From Bifidobacterium sp. (GTDB lineage Bacteria; Actinomycetota; Actinomycetes; Actinomycetales; Bifidobacteriaceae), in assembly GCA_022640915.1 (NCBI GenBank), contig JALCCT010000002.1, positions 124,001 to 188,000 on the forward strand: DNA of 64,000 nucleotides, read 5' to 3'. Below, piece after piece: positions 8,598-18,595 of this stretch (its first letter is position 1; every line of letters begins with the position of its first letter). The notes beneath the pieces are model-generated. The model ran no database searches. It was not told the DNA's origin and saw nothing but the letters and a program-made list of their open reading frames with translations. Position numbers and translations under genes: made by a program.

Positions 8598-9575
8598 CTA
8601 TTCCACGCTGGGATTGATCTCGGCCTTGGTGACAGCGCCCTTCGAGACGCCCCACGTATCAAGGATCTTGCCATAGGTACCGTCGTCGATGAGCTTCTGC
8701 AGCGCCTGCTGCACGGCGCTCGCCGTAGCGCTATCGCCCTTCTTAACAGCTACCGCTTCGGGCGCGATGCCAACATCCTCGCCAAGCGCCTCAAGCACCT
8801 TACCTGTCTGCTTGATCGCATAGCCGGCAACTGGAGTGTCAGCATAAAAGACGTCGGCTTTGCCTGTGACCACAGCGGTGGTCACATCGGTCTGCGCTTT
8901 CATGGATTGGATCTGGACGTCCGGTTTGCCGTCAGCTTTGCACTGTGCTTCGGCCTTGTTGGCTTCTTCCTCCTGCGTGGTGCCTGTCTGCACAGCGATT
9001 TTCACGCCGCATAGACTCGACGTAGTTATCTTTGCGGGGTTTCCTTTTTTGACGACGAAAGTCGATCCGGCGTTGAAGTACGTGACGAAATCGACGGCCT
9101 TCATGCGCTCAGGGGTGACGGTGAACGAGGAAATGCCGATGTCATACTTCGAACCAACAGCAGGGATAATCGAATCGAAACTCGAAGTGACCGTGGCTTC
9201 TTTGAGGCCGAAGACCGCAGCCAGAGCCTTGGAAAGATCCACATCGAAGCCGACCGGGGTCTTGCCATCTGAGGCAAGGAATTCGGCCGGTGCATACGAA
9301 GTATCAGCGCCGACGGTAAGTGTGCCGTCCTTGGTGACCGATTCGGGCAACAACGCCGCAATCTTCTCGTCCTTGGTGATAGCACTCGTATCGAAACCTT
9401 GCGGCGAAGATTTGGAAGCCGCGTCGCTGCTGCCCGCCCCGGCAGGTGAGTCGCCCGCATCAGTGGTACCACATGCGCCAAGCGATGCCGCAAGCATTGC
9501 ACCCAGCACGAGAACGCCTGCCCGCTTGAAGGCCTTGCCACCGAAAACTGCACTCGTGAACATTAAACTGCGCAT
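8598..9575 (-). CDS. Polar amino-acid ABC transporter, substrate-binding lipoprotein
   Basis: Periplasmic-binding-protein-type (SBP_bac_3) receptor of 325 residues anchored by lipid. A basic start and hydrophobic stretch end in the lipobox LGAC with the lipidated Cys at about residue 35, then an Asp/Ser/Gly-rich linker. The mature part has family landmarks such as GTLTVGADTSYAPAEF and GFDVDLSKALA. It delivers an amino acid (Glu, Gln, Asp or similar; not decidable here) to the permease. It is first in the operon. A perfect 10-bp palindrome, AAAGCGCTTT at 9632-9641, lies about 55 bases upstream and could be an operator. ATG at residue 5 is a possible alternative start. Confidence 0.9.
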   Translation of the reverse strand: MRSLMFTSAVFGGKAFKRAGVLVLGAMLAASLGACGTTDAGDSPAGAGSSDAASKSSPQGFDTSAITKDEKIAALLPESVTKDGTLTVGADTSYAPAEFLASDGKTPVGFDVDLSKALAAVFGLKEATVTSSFDSIIPAVGSKYDIGISSFTVTPERMKAVDFVTYFNAGSTFVVKKGNPAKITTSSLCGVKIAVQTGTTQEEEANKAEAQCKADGKPDVQIQSMKAQTDVTTAVVTGKADVFYADTPVAGYAIKQTGKVLEALGEDVGIAPEAVAVKKGDSATASAVQQALQKLIDDGTYGKILDTWGVSKGAVTKAEINPSVE

Positions 9576-9705
9576 TTCGTTCCGTTTCTCTTTACGGCCA
9601 CCCCGCAGGCAACCGACTACTGGCGAGAATAAAAGCGCTTTGCTACGAAAGCGTTAACCACATGCGACAGACGCGATATCGAAAGCCGATTCCCGCCCAC
9701 ACACC

Positions 9706-10185
9706 TCAGCTGGAGCGCTGGTTCTTGTAGCGCATCACCCGTTGGGCCTCGCGCCTGTCCTGTTCTTCGCGCAGAGTCTGCCGCTTGTCGTACTCGCGTT
9801 TACCGCGGCCCACGGCAATTTCCGCCTTGACCCGGCCATCTTTGAAATACAAACTGAGCGGAATGATCGTATACCCTTTGGCCTCGGTGCGGCGTGCGAG
9901 CTTGGCAATCTGCGCGGCATGCAGCAACAGCTTGCGCTTGCGCTTGGGTGCGTGGTTGTTCCATGTCCCGTTGAGATATTCGGGGATATTCGCGTTTTCC
10001 AGCCATATCTCGCCGCGCCGGTCGATCGATACGAATGACTCCGCCAGCGAAGCGCGCCCCTCACGCAGCGATTTGACCTCGGTCCCAGTCAAGGCGAGCC
10101 CTGCCTCGTAGTGATCCTCGATCTCGTAGTCGTGCCGCGCCCTGCGATTAAGCGCGATCACCGCCGTTCCCTGTTCCTTGGCCAT
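9706..10185 (-). CDS. smpB: SsrA-binding protein SmpB
   Basis: Binds tmRNA and brings it to stalled ribosomes for trans-translation. The 159-residue product has the SmpB features: IALNRRARHDYEIED near the start, GTEVKSLREG, the LYFKDGRVKAEIAVGRGKRE core, and the basic tail that begins YDKRQTLRE. Start ATG 10185 has GAGGA upstream. It closes the ftsE-ftsX-hydrolase-smpB run, 46 bases after the hydrolase gene. This gene order (ftsE, ftsX, cell-wall hydrolase, smpB) is common in actinobacteria. No tmRNA gene (ssrA) was recognised within the window. Confidence 0.97.
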   Translation of the reverse strand: MAKEQGTAVIALNRRARHDYEIEDHYEAGLALTGTEVKSLREGRASLAESFVSIDRRGEIWLENANIPEYLNGTWNNHAPKRKRKLLLHAAQIAKLARRTEAKGYTIIPLSLYFKDGRVKAEIAVGRGKREYDKRQTLREEQDRREAQRVMRYKNQRSS

Positions 10186-10231
10186 CGTTTCATCCTCGTT
10201 GCATCCGTCTGACTGGCATCATATTGCCCAC

Positions 10232-11689
10232 TCAGTAATGAATGTACTCGTAGCTGCCAGGGTCGGCCAGAATCTGCCACGTCGGCCAAGCCGACTTGGT
10301 GCCGCCTTCAGAAATCAGTATCGAGCCATCGGCGTTGACCCGTTCGACGATTGCGACATGACCATACTGCCAGCTGGCAGTCCATACGCCGCCGACACTT
10401 TGCCCACGGGCGAATACCACCACCGCGCCGACATGCGGCGTGCGATTGACCAAGTAGCCCAAGCTGCGCGCGGTCGCAGCCCAACGTCCGCCGTTGCCCA
10501 TGTGGGATCCCACCGGCAAGCCCATCTGCGAACGGCGAATATACGCCCACAGCGTACATTGCCTGGCCGGATAGGATCTGCCTCCGATGGTGTTGCCGGT
10601 GGAATGACCGTAGCAGAACGACGAACCCTCCGGGCAACTTCCGGGAACCGCATAGTTCATGCCGCTGGCACTGCCACCGCCGCCGTTGCCGCCTCTCCTG
10701 CCAGAGCTGGAGCCGCTGGTATTGCCGCCGCGACCGCCGCCGTTGCCGCGAGCAGGCTGCGATGGCTGACTTGGCCTCGGGTTGGCCTTGCCTATCTGCT
10801 GCTGGGCTGCGGCTTTCGCCTTGGCCTGAGCCGCCCTCTGAATGGCTTGCTGCTCGTTGTATGCATCGATCTGGGATTTCATCGCAACGATCTCAGCAGC
10901 CTCCTTCGCTGCCTTGGTCGTCAGTCCGCTTTTCTGCTCTTCTAACCGGGCGCGCTCGGTGTTGCCCTGCTCTCGCAGCGCTTCAAGCTGGGCCTGCTTG
11001 GCTCGGGCGTCTTGGACGGTGCTCTGAGCGGCGGCAGCCTGCTGATCGGCCTTGCGTTTAAGTTCGCTGATCTGATCCTCAATCGCGCTGAGACGCTGCT
11101 GGCGGTTCATCGACGTGTTGAGTGTGGTGGCAGCCTCATTGGCCGCATTTGCCTCGATGCGTGTAACTGCCGCATCCGACTGCATTTTGTCAACGAAATC
11201 CTGGGTGGTGGTCGAATCGGTCACCACATCCATCACGTCGGAAGCGCTGGATCCGTGGAAGCTGTCCCGGGCAAGCTGGGCGACCGCTTCCCGGGCGTCG
11301 TCATAATCGGCACCAGTCTTCTTGATCTGGGCCTCAAGGTCGCTTTTGTCTTTCCTTGCCGCCTCAAGCCTTTCATTCGTCGCCTGTGCAAGACTCTGAG
11401 CCTGCTCAGCCTGCTGCTGCGCCACGCTAGCTGCATCCTGCGCGGCAGGGATCTGGTTATCGGTCAGGTCATTCAGCTGCAGAATCTGGTCAGCCAGGTT
11501 TTTGCTGATACCTGCAAGCTGGCCTTTGAGATTCTGCTGATCCCTGATTTTGCTTTGGTAAGCGTCCACGCTGGGCACTGCCTGCGCCTCTTGCGCTGTG
11601 AACATCATGCCTGCCGAACCTGCAGCGAATACGGTTGCCGCAGCCAACAGAAGGCCTGCTGCGGCGTTAATGCGTCTCATATGCCTCAT
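10232..11689 (-). CDS. Secreted coiled-coil CHAP-domain peptidoglycan hydrolase, PcsB-like
   Basis: Probable FtsEX-activated cell-wall hydrolase of 485 residues. Start ATG 11689 follows AAAGGAAAGG at 10 bases; the frame is open further upstream but without a better site. An N-terminal signal peptide ends near AQEAQA. Residues of about 40-285 are Gln/Ala/Glu/Lys-rich heptads, a long coiled coil, followed by a Gly/Ser/Asn/Arg-rich linker. The C-terminal domain has the CHAP catalytic Cys (ARQCTLWAYIRR) and His (YGHVAIVERV). In streptococcal PcsB the coiled coil is held inactive until FtsEX releases it; mycobacterial RipC is a comparable partner. Being next to ftsX, it is the likely partner here (inference). 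A hairpin at 11806-11827 separates it from ftsX, so it may also be transcribed on its own. Confidence 0.9.
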   Translation of the reverse strand: MRHMRRINAAAGLLLAAATVFAAGSAGMMFTAQEAQAVPSVDAYQSKIRDQQNLKGQLAGISKNLADQILQLNDLTDNQIPAAQDAASVAQQQAEQAQSLAQATNERLEAARKDKSDLEAQIKKTGADYDDAREAVAQLARDSFHGSSASDVMDVVTDSTTTQDFVDKMQSDAAVTRIEANAANEAATTLNTSMNRQQRLSAIEDQISELKRKADQQAAAAQSTVQDARAKQAQLEALREQGNTERARLEEQKSGLTTKAAKEAAEIVAMKSQIDAYNEQQAIQRAAQAKAKAAAQQQIGKANPRPSQPSQPARGNGGGRGGNTSGSSSGRRGGNGGGGSASGMNYAVPGSCPEGSSFCYGHSTGNTIGGRSYPARQCTLWAYIRRSQMGLPVGSHMGNGGRWAATARSLGYLVNRTPHVGAVVVFARGQSVGGVWTASWQYGHVAIVERVNADGSILISEGGTKSAWPTWQILADPGSYEYIHY

Positions 11690-11805
11690 GCTGTGCGAAC
11701 CTTTCCTTTCAGTGGTGATCCCATATTGTAACGGATGACACTCAAGAACTCGAGAGTGTGTTTCATATGCTGCACCCCATCTGGCGATGCAGATGCGTAT
11801 GGCGG

Positions 11806-11827
11806 GCATCTCAAGTTTTTGAGATGC
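11806..11827 (-). terminator. Hairpin between ftsX and the hydrolase gene
   Basis: A perfect 9-bp stem (11806-11814 with 11819-11827, 4-base loop) begins directly at the ftsX stop codon. No U-tract follows on the minus strand. It could be a partial terminator or an mRNA-stabilising end. Confidence 0.45.
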
Positions 11828-12751
11828 TCAGGCTCTGAGATAACGCCGCAGCGAAATAGCCGAGGCAAGGGTCGAAAGTGCCATAGCGCCCGCAATCACA
11901 GCGGGAGCCATGAACCATACTGTGCGCTGGTCGATGTATGGCATCCACTGCACACTTCGGGCAAGGCCGTCGGTGACGAATAGCTTCACAATGCCACTGA
12001 GCGCACCGCACGCGAGCAACGATCCCAGGAACGAGGCAAAGATCCCTTCTAGGATGAACGGCAGGCGGATCGTCCAGTTTGATGCGCCCACCAGGCGCAT
12101 GATCTCGGTCTCATTCCTGCGCGAGGCGGCGCTCATACGAATCGTCGTGCCGGTGAGCAAAATGGCGACGATAACCATAACCGCCGCGAGCACGACAGTG
12201 ACTGCAGTCGCCTTGTTGAGCACGTTGAACACCGGATTGAAGATCTGCCGCTGATCGATTACGTCCTCGACGCCTGTGCGTCCAGAAAGCACCTCGGAAA
12301 CCACCTGGTATTTCGTCGGGTCGTTGAGCTTGAGCCGCAAAGAATCCTGCATATTCGCCGCGCTGAGCGTACGGCCTTCATACACTCCGTTGGGATATTG
12401 CTTGAGGAACGTGTTCTTGTAGAATTCCTGCCTGCTCACATAAGTGATCTTCGAGACCACATCGCCAAGCTCCTCATGGATGAGTTCCTCGATGTCCACG
12501 ATCTCTTGCTGAGTCGGTGCCTTGCCAGACGCGCACGAGGCGGCTTGGCTGGTGCCGTCAGGGCACAGCCAGGCAACGACCTCGACCTTGTCGTACCAAT
12601 CTCCTTTGGCTTTCGTGACCTGCGCCTGCATGAGCCCGGAAGCTCCGATGAACAGGAAGGAGATGAAAGTGACGAGCATCACCGACAAAATCATCGAGAC
12701 GTTACGCCTTAGGCTTGTCCAGGTTTCGGACAGAATGAACCGCGTTCTCAT
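11828..12751 (-). CDS. ftsX: Cell-division ABC transporter permease FtsX
   Basis: Membrane partner of FtsE; it transmits ATP hydrolysis to an extracellular hydrolase at the septum. It has 307 residues. The N-terminus ([20 protein letters not shown]) and a first membrane segment match actinobacterial FtsX. A large extracellular loop follows, about residues 45-180 (it has two Cys residues flanking PDGTSQAAS), then three more membrane segments in the C-terminal third. ATG 12751 overlaps the end of ftsE by four bases, so the two are translationally coupled. The loop is the expected contact for the coiled-coil hydrolase encoded next. Confidence 0.95.
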   Translation of the reverse strand: MRTRFILSETWTSLRRNVSMILSVMLVTFISFLFIGASGLMQAQVTKAKGDWYDKVEVVAWLCPDGTSQAASCASGKAPTQQEIVDIEELIHEELGDVVSKITYVSRQEFYKNTFLKQYPNGVYEGRTLSAANMQDSLRLKLNDPTKYQVVSEVLSGRTGVEDVIDQRQIFNPVFNVLNKATAVTVVLAAVMVIVAILLTGTTIRMSAASRRNETEIMRLVGASNWTIRLPFILEGIFASFLGSLLACGALSGIVKLFVTDGLARSVQWMPYIDQRTVWFMAPAVIAGAMALSTLASAISLRRYLRA

Positions 12752-14154
12752 CGCTGCTCTCCTTCGTTGCCGTCGGCATTGTCATTGAGGCCCGCATCGG
12801 GCACGTGATCCACCGTATGGCCGTCGGATTCCGTTCGGTCGTCGACTAAGCCGGCAGGCTCCGGCTCTTGCTCTTGCCTCAAGTCATCAGGCGCGATGCC
12901 AGCCGGTGCGCCTTTATCGTTCGCTGGCGGAGCGGGCGGGGCCGGGGGCGTGGATGCCGACTGGTCCGCGAGCCGCTCGCGGACATCTGCAGCAACGCTT
13001 TCGCCATCATCGTCTTCTCGATCGGAGGCACCGCTGGCATCGACGATACCGCCGTTATTGTCATCAGCATTGTGATCACTGCCGCCATCAACAACGAGGC
13101 CTCGCCCCCAGGTCATTGACGTTTCAACCGATTTGAAGGTCTCACCATAGCGGCCCGTGCGGCCCGAATGCACGGACTTTGCCAGCCGGGCGATCCCTGC
13201 GTTCTGTCCCGTGTCAGCACGCATCGCCTCGACCACAGCGTTCATTGCGTGTACAGGGTCCGTACCGGCGCCCGGCGCCGCGTCTGCCTTGCTTGCATCT
13301 GCAATCAGTCCGGCACCGCTGCCTTCAGCGGCGCTATGCCCGAGCGTGCCGTTTGCTGCAACGGTTCCGGCAACTTCTGCGTCAGGCTCCTCGGCATTGT
13401 GCGCACCGGCGGGCACTTGCTGGGCTGTGGCTTTCGACTCGACCTCAACATCGGGGAAGAACAGCGCAGAATCATATGAACCGCGTGTCTGGTCGCGCAC
13501 CATTGTGCCATTGTGCAGCTCTACGACGCGTTTGCGCATCGAATTGACGATCTCCTCGTTGTGTGTCGCCATCACCACTGTAGTTCCGGTGCGGTTGATT
13601 GCGTCGAGCACCTCCATGATGCCCAGCGAAGTCGTCGGGTCGAGATTACCGGTCGGCTCATCGGCCAACAGAATCTGCGGATGGTTCACGTAAGCCCGTG
13701 CAATCGCCACTCGCTGCGCCTCACCGCCCGACAATTCATGCGGATAGTTGCGCTCCTTGCCGGTAAGTCCCACAGTTTCCAGCACTTTAGGCACCAAAGA
13801 ACGAATCGTGGAACGGCTCGTGCCAATCACTTCAAGAGCGAAAGCGACGTTCTGCCACACGGTCTTGTTGTTGAGCAGCTTAAAATCTTGGAAGATAAAG
13901 CCGATGGATCGGCGGTATTGAGGCACTTGACGGTCGGACAGCCGACGCAGATCGTTGCCTGCGACGCGGATCTCCCCGTCCGTAGCCTCTTCCTCGTGCA
14001 ATAGCAGGCTCAGCAGTGTCGTTTTGCCCGAGCCGGATGCACCGACGAGGAAAACGAAATCACCGCGGTCGATATGCACTGTGATATCGTCAAGCGCCGG
14101 GCGGGTTCCCTTGGGATAGATCTTCGAAACGTGATCCAACGCGATAAGCGCCAT
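12748..14154 (-). CDS. ftsE: Cell-division ATP-binding protein FtsE with long acidic C-terminal extension
   Basis: Cytoplasmic ATPase of FtsEX. Walker A (GASGSGKT) is at 38-45, the signature LSGGE at 141-145 and Walker B (ILLADE) at 161-166. The conserved FtsE core ends near residue 225; the typical family length is about 225-230. The other 240 or so residues are a low-complexity tail rich in Ala, Asp, Glu and Gly, with a proline cluster near its end and no recognisable fold, probably disordered. The tail keeps the same frame and high-GC codon pattern and ends in a four-base overlap with ftsX, so it is not a sequencing readthrough. Its role is unknown; it could recruit other division proteins to the membrane. 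Confidence 0.95.
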   Translation of the reverse strand: MALIALDHVSKIYPKGTRPALDDITVHIDRGDFVFLVGASGSGKTTLLSLLLHEEEATDGEIRVAGNDLRRLSDRQVPQYRRSIGFIFQDFKLLNNKTVWQNVAFALEVIGTSRSTIRSLVPKVLETVGLTGKERNYPHELSGGEAQRVAIARAYVNHPQILLADEPTGNLDPTTSLGIMEVLDAINRTGTTVVMATHNEEIVNSMRKRVVELHNGTMVRDQTRGSYDSALFFPDVEVESKATAQQVPAGAHNAEEPDAEVAGTVAANGTLGHSAAEGSGAGLIADASKADAAPGAGTDPVHAMNAVVEAMRADTGQNAGIARLAKSVHSGRTGRYGETFKSVETSMTWGRGLVVDGGSDHNADDNNGGIVDASGASDREDDDGESVAADVRERLADQSASTPPAPPAPPANDKGAPAGIAPDDLRQEQEPEPAGLVDDRTESDGHTVDHVPDAGLNDNADGNEGEQR

Positions 14155-14223
14155 GCTATACCATCCTTACCAATGCTATTTCGTCACGGGCCCAGTTGTC
14201 AGGCCTATCGCCCGGTCTGTTAT

Positions 14224-15357
14224 TCAGCTTTTCTCGGCCTCTTCGGTTTCCTCGCGCCGCTGCTCATGCCGCCAGCGAATACCCGCGTCGATGAACCCGT
14301 CGATATCGCCGTCGAAGACCGCCTGGGTCTGCGAAGTCTCGTAACCAGTGCGCAGATCCTTGACCATCTGATAGGGATGCAACACATAGGAGCGCATCTG
14401 ATCGCCCCAGCTGGCCTTGATATCGCCGGCGAGCTCTTTCTTCTTCTGCGCCTCGGCTTCATGTCGCATGACCAACAGCCGGGATTGCAGCACGGCCATC
14501 GCCGCCGCGCGGTTTTGGATTTGGCTGCGTTCGTCCTGCATGGTCACCACAGTGTTCGTGGGCAAGTGGGTGATGCGCACCGCCGAATACGTTGTGTTCA
14601 CACCTTGGCCGCCGGGGCCCGACGAGCAATAAGTGTCCACACGGATGTCAGAATCGGGAATATCGATATGATCAGTCTCCTCCACCAGCGGCACCACCTC
14701 GACGGCGGCAAAGCTTGTCTGGCGCCGGCCCTGATTGTCGAAAGGCGAGATGCGCACCAACCGGTGCGTGCCACCCTCGACTGAAAGCCGGCCGTAGGCA
14801 TAGGGCGCATTGACCTGGAAGGTCGCAGATTTAATGCCGGCTTCCTCCGCATACGAGGTATCCATCACCTTCGCCTTGTAACCGTCGCGCTCGGCCCAGC
14901 GCAAGTACATACGCAGCAGCATCTGCGCGAAGTCGGCCGCGTCAACGCCGCCCGCGCCTGAACGGATCGTCACGACGGCCGAACGCGAATCGTACTCGCC
15001 ATCAAGCAGGGTCTGGATCTCCATCTCATCGAGATCCTTCTGAATCTCATCTACTTCAGAACGGGCCTCAGCAAGCGAATCAGCATCCGCTTCCTCCTGC
15101 CCGAGCTCGAATAGCGTCTCGGCATCATCGAGCCGGCTCTCCAAAGATTCGAGCTTCTTGATCTGGGCCTGCGAAGCCGAAAGCCGGCTCGTCACCTTCT
15201 GCGCGTTCTCCGGGTCATCCCACAGCCCCGGCGCGGCCGCCTGCTGCTCCAGATCGGAGATCTCGGATTTAAGCCGCTCGATATTCAACGCCTCGGCGAT
15301 AGACTCGTATTTAGTCCGGGCCTCGCCGATTGCTTGGGAAAAATCAAAATCTGCCAT
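14224..15357 (-). CDS. prfB: Peptide chain release factor 2
   Basis: Recognises UGA and UAA stop codons and triggers peptide release. It has 377 residues from ATG 15357 (an ATG at 15360 is adjacent; GGTGGTA precedes). The SPF stop-codon motif (RISPFDNQG) and the GGQ hydrolysis motif (SGPGGQGVN) are both present. The frame is uninterrupted from the start, so this copy does not use the programmed +1 frameshift with an in-frame UGA that controls RF2 in many bacteria. It is 69 bases upstream of ftsE, the usual actinobacterial prfB-ftsE-ftsX order. Confidence 0.97.
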   Translation of the reverse strand: MADFDFSQAIGEARTKYESIAEALNIERLKSEISDLEQQAAAPGLWDDPENAQKVTSRLSASQAQIKKLESLESRLDDAETLFELGQEEADADSLAEARSEVDEIQKDLDEMEIQTLLDGEYDSRSAVVTIRSGAGGVDAADFAQMLLRMYLRWAERDGYKAKVMDTSYAEEAGIKSATFQVNAPYAYGRLSVEGGTHRLVRISPFDNQGRRQTSFAAVEVVPLVEETDHIDIPDSDIRVDTYCSSGPGGQGVNTTYSAVRITHLPTNTVVTMQDERSQIQNRAAAMAVLQSRLLVMRHEAEAQKKKELAGDIKASWGDQMRSYVLHPYQMVKDLRTGYETSQTQAVFDGDIDGFIDAGIRWRHEQRREETEEAEKS

Positions 15358-15549
15358 CATTACCACCATACATAGGTATCGTCTGAACACTATCGTCGTC
15401 GACCACGCATCGACAGGGCCTGCACAAACAGGCCTGCATGAATTCGCGAGGCAAACCCCCTTCGCCCTGCCCCACTTTTGGCCGCGAACCTGCCCAAAGT
15501 CTGTTCAGAGCATGGCGCCGCACACCGCGATCATGCCGAAACAGCCAAG

Positions 15550-15681
15550 TCAAAGACCAGCGTAGATCGCGGGGATCACCATCGCGAGCAGCATAGCCGC
15601 AGCCAACACGATGCACACCGCGCGCACCACTGTGCGCCGGCGGCTCTCGCGCCGCAGCCGTTCATCGCTTTCCTTGCCCAT
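15550..15681 (-). CDS. Small single-pass membrane protein, 43 aa
   Basis: A 43-codon frame from ATG 15681 to TGA at 15552-15550. The product has a strongly charged N-terminal half (a run of Glu, Asp, Arg and Lys in residues 2-16) followed by one hydrophobic helix of about 22 residues (V18-Y40), a positive-inside single-pass membrane protein. An in-frame TGA lies shortly upstream, so this ATG is the only plausible start; GGTGGCC lies just ahead. It is upstream of prfB in the same direction, about 190 bases away. I recognise no family and assign no function. Confidence 0.5.
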   Translation of the reverse strand: MGKESDERLRRESRRRTVVRAVCIVLAAAMLLAMVIPAIYAGL

Positions 15682-16036
15682 AGGCCACCACTGTACTCAT
15701 GCGTGCGTACGAACCTGCCAATCCAGTGAGGCACCGCTATGAGACATGGCAGTGACTAAGACATAGCGGATTACCATGGGAACCGAACAGCTGCCGCCAG
15801 TGCGAGGCTGCGCTCGCTATTGAACAGCCGGCGTGCGCGGGCGCCTGGTCCGCACTATGCATGAACGTGTGCCGGGCGATGCATGCTTTCCGGCACGAAG
15901 CATACCCGTGAATCAGCTCTTCGCCTGACCTTCGTTGTATCGTGTGTGGTGACTGCGGAGCATTGGGAGGCACCGCCGGGCCGATATAAACAAATGCAAA
16001 GAATATAAGTGAATGACGATGTGTAAAGGAGCGCAC
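15682..16036. other. Gap of 355 bases upstream of dapD
   Basis: No convincing gene on either strand; the open frames here look like chance. The right part carries the dapD promoter candidate described separately. The left part presumably holds the promoter of the small membrane-protein gene on the minus strand. Confidence 0.5.
15963..15990 (+). promoter_or_regulatory. Possible dapD promoter
   Basis: TTGGGA at 15963-15968 and TATAAA at 15985-15990 are 16 bases apart, a fair match to a housekeeping promoter. They lie about 50 bases before the dapD start. Confidence 0.35.
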
Positions 16037-17026
16037 ATGAGCGACGAACGCACTGCATGGGGCTGGGGGCTTGCCTCGATTGACGAAGCTGGGACCACGC
16101 TGGACGTCTGGTATCCCACGCTGCACTTAGGAGATGCGCCAGTCGAGGCATCGCGTCCGAATCACGGATTCGACGCACTAGTCCACACAAAGCCAGACAC
16201 GCGAGGCGTAAGGCGCATCCCGGTGTTCACGGTGTCGCAGCTCGATGGTGACCTCGTGGATGCAGCCGACGCCTACCTGCGCTTGCATTTGCTGAGCATG
16301 CGCCTAGCCAAACCGAACACGCTGAATCTGGACGGCATCTTCAGCAAGCTCGCCAATGTAGTGTGGACGAATTACGGCCCCTTTGCCGTCAGAGATTTTG
16401 CGCTGCGCAAGATCGATGTGGCGGCGGCAACGCTGCGGGCGAATCCGGGCGTGCCGCAGGCGGGCGTCAATGTGCTTGCGATCGACAAGTTCCCGCGCAT
16501 GGTCGATTACGTTGTACCCGCCGGAGTGCGCATCGGCGACGCTGACCGCGTGCGGTTGGGCGCCTACCTGTCCGAAGGTACCACGGTAATGCACGCGGGC
16601 TTTGTGAATTACAATGCCGGCACGCTGGGCGTCTCCATGGTCGAAGGTCGCATTTCACAAGGCGTCGTCGTGGGCAATGGCTCCGACATCGGCGGCGGAG
16701 CCTCGACCATGGGCACGCTGTCGGGCGGCGGCAAGTTGCGCAACTCGATCGGTGAGCACAGCCTCGTCGGCGCAAACGCCGGCATCGGCATCTCGCTCGG
16801 CGACAACTGCGTGGTAGAGGCCGGCCTGTACGTGACCGCCGGCACCAAGATCACCGTCGTCGACAAGGCCAAAAAGGCCGCAGGAGAACCCTTCGACGTG
16901 GTCAAGGGCGCGGATCTGTCCGGCAAGGACAATCTGCTGTTCATCCGCAATTCGATCACCGGCGGCATCGAAGCCCGCCAGCGCAAAACCGGTATAGAAC
17001 TCAATACCGTGCTGCACAAGAACTAG
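16037..17026 (+). CDS. dapD: 2,3,4,5-tetrahydropyridine-2,6-dicarboxylate N-succinyltransferase
   Basis: Succinylates tetrahydrodipicolinate in the succinylase branch of lysine and diaminopimelate synthesis, using succinyl-CoA. It has 329 residues. The C-terminal half is a left-handed beta-helix of hexapeptide repeats (for example [19 protein letters not shown] and [15 protein letters not shown]), as expected for the trimeric enzyme. N-terminal TAWGWGLAS and the overall length fit the actinobacterial type of DapD. Start ATG 16037 has AAAGGAG five bases upstream; an earlier in-frame ATG at 16013 lacks one. It is a single-gene unit, convergent with gltA. Confidence 0.93.
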   Translation: MSDERTAWGWGLASIDEAGTTLDVWYPTLHLGDAPVEASRPNHGFDALVHTKPDTRGVRRIPVFTVSQLDGDLVDAADAYLRLHLLSMRLAKPNTLNLDGIFSKLANVVWTNYGPFAVRDFALRKIDVAAATLRANPGVPQAGVNVLAIDKFPRMVDYVVPAGVRIGDADRVRLGAYLSEGTTVMHAGFVNYNAGTLGVSMVEGRISQGVVVGNGSDIGGGASTMGTLSGGGKLRNSIGEHSLVGANAGIGISLGDNCVVEAGLYVTAGTKITVVDKAKKAAGEPFDVVKGADLSGKDNLLFIRNSITGGIEARQRKTGIELNTVLHKN

Positions 17027-17117
17027 GCAGCTGGCTTCTGGGTTCCTGCGTCTCGCCCCGATCCTTTGCAAACCGGCATCTGTTTGCGTCACAGGCCATG
17101 ACAAGTGGCGCAAAACG

Positions 17118-18410
17118 TTACCGCTGACTCATTGGAACGTAGTCTCGCCTAGCTTCGCCAGTATAAACTTGGCGCGGGCGGCCGATCTTGGTTTCGGGGT
17201 CGGTGCGCATCTCGCGGTATTGCGCAATCCAGCCGGGGATACGCCCAAGCGCGAACAGCGTGGTGAACATGGCCGGGTCGAAGCCGATGGCGCGGTAGAT
17301 CAGTCCTGTGTAAAAATCAACGTTTGGATAGAGGTGGCGGGAGACGAAATAGTCGTCGCTGAGCGCGATGCTTTCGAGCTCGGTGGCCACGTCGAACAGC
17401 GCGCGCTCCTCTTGGGAAAGCTTGAGCGTATCCTCGCGTTCAAGCAGCTGTTCAAGATACTGCCGTGCGATGGCGGCCCGCGGATCATAGGATTTATAGA
17501 CGCGATGGCCAAGCCCCGAGATGCGGCGGCCTTCGCTTTTGGCGTTCTCAACGAACTCCCCGACGCTCAGCCCGCTGTCGCGGATGGCTTTGAGCTGGCG
17601 CAGCACGGCCTCGTTCGCACCGCCGTGCAACGGACCGGAAAGCGCATTGATGCCTGCGGCGAGCGAGGAATAAAGATTCGCCTGGGCGCTGCCCGCGATA
17701 CGAACCACGGAAGTCGAACAATTCTGCTCGTGGTCGGCGTGGATGATGAGCAGCCTGCCCAGCGCATGCACGTACAAGGGATCAGATTCGAACGGCTCGT
17801 ATGGTACGGCGAAGCACATGCGCAGGAAATCGTCGACGTAACCGCGCGAATAGTCCGGATAGAGCATCGGCTCGTCGCGCCGGCGGCGGAAGATATAGCT
17901 CACGATCGTGCGCACCTTGGCCATGATGATGGTGGCAGCCTCGTCCAGCTGGTCGGAATCGTTGGGGTCGGTGGTGTCTGGATAAAACGTGGCCAACGCA
18001 TTGACCGCCGAAGCGAGCACGCTCATCGGGTGGGCCGTGCGCGGGAAAGAGCCCAGGAAGGTACGGAAATCCTCCCCCACCATCGTGCGGTGGTTCACTG
18101 CCGAGCTGAATTTGTCAAATTGCTCCTGCGTCGGCAACTCACCGAACCGCAGCAGCCAGGCGACCTCCAGAAAATCCGATTTATCACACAGCTGCTCGAT
18201 CGGATATCCGCGATAGCGCAGAATTGAGTTGTTGCCGTCAATGTAGGTGATCCTCGATTCACACTGCGCAGTGGTCAGGAAGCCTGGATCGAGCGTCACC
18301 CAGCCGTCGTTGCGCAGATCGGAGACCATGATGCCGTCGGGGCCTGCGGTGGCCTTGACAACAGGCAGAGTGAATTTGTTTGTGTCGACATCCAATTCGG
18401 CTTTGGTCAT
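17118..18410 (-). CDS. gltA: Citrate synthase
   Basis: Condenses acetyl-CoA and oxaloacetate to citrate. It has 430 residues of the bacterial type II (hexameric) kind. Catalytic residues are visible: His in GPLHGGANEAVL, His in GLGHRVYK, and Asp in NVDFYTG. Bifidobacteria have an incomplete TCA cycle and use this branch to make 2-oxoglutarate for glutamate. Start ATG 18410 has AAAGGGG nearby. It is transcribed alone, converging on dapD. Confidence 0.96.
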   Translation of the reverse strand: MTKAELDVDTNKFTLPVVKATAGPDGIMVSDLRNDGWVTLDPGFLTTAQCESRITYIDGNNSILRYRGYPIEQLCDKSDFLEVAWLLRFGELPTQEQFDKFSSAVNHRTMVGEDFRTFLGSFPRTAHPMSVLASAVNALATFYPDTTDPNDSDQLDEAATIIMAKVRTIVSYIFRRRRDEPMLYPDYSRGYVDDFLRMCFAVPYEPFESDPLYVHALGRLLIIHADHEQNCSTSVVRIAGSAQANLYSSLAAGINALSGPLHGGANEAVLRQLKAIRDSGLSVGEFVENAKSEGRRISGLGHRVYKSYDPRAAIARQYLEQLLEREDTLKLSQEERALFDVATELESIALSDDYFVSRHLYPNVDFYTGLIYRAIGFDPAMFTTLFALGRIPGWIAQYREMRTDPETKIGRPRQVYTGEARRDYVPMSQR

Positions 18411-18595
18411 CGACGATCCCCTTTCGATTCGTCATCCGGTCGTTCTCGTCCTATGCGCCCGCAGCGCTTAACTGTGCCGCATAGTCGACTCACCGCTATT
18501 GCGCCGGTCGCTGGGATCGCGTGCGCACATGCCGCGCGCAGCTGCCGGAAAGGCTCATCTTAACAGAGGCGAACGCACGCAGCCGTAACATAGGG

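Noticed and set aside
14224..15357. Programmed frameshift in prfB
   Set aside because: The frame is continuous from start to stop with no in-frame UGA near codon 26.
15737..16126. Minus-strand frame of 129 codons upstream of dapD
   Set aside because: Overlaps the dapD start and leader, has no ribosome site and a composition unlike neighbouring genes.
17169..18227. Plus-strand open frame of 352 codons
   Set aside because: Antisense shadow of gltA.
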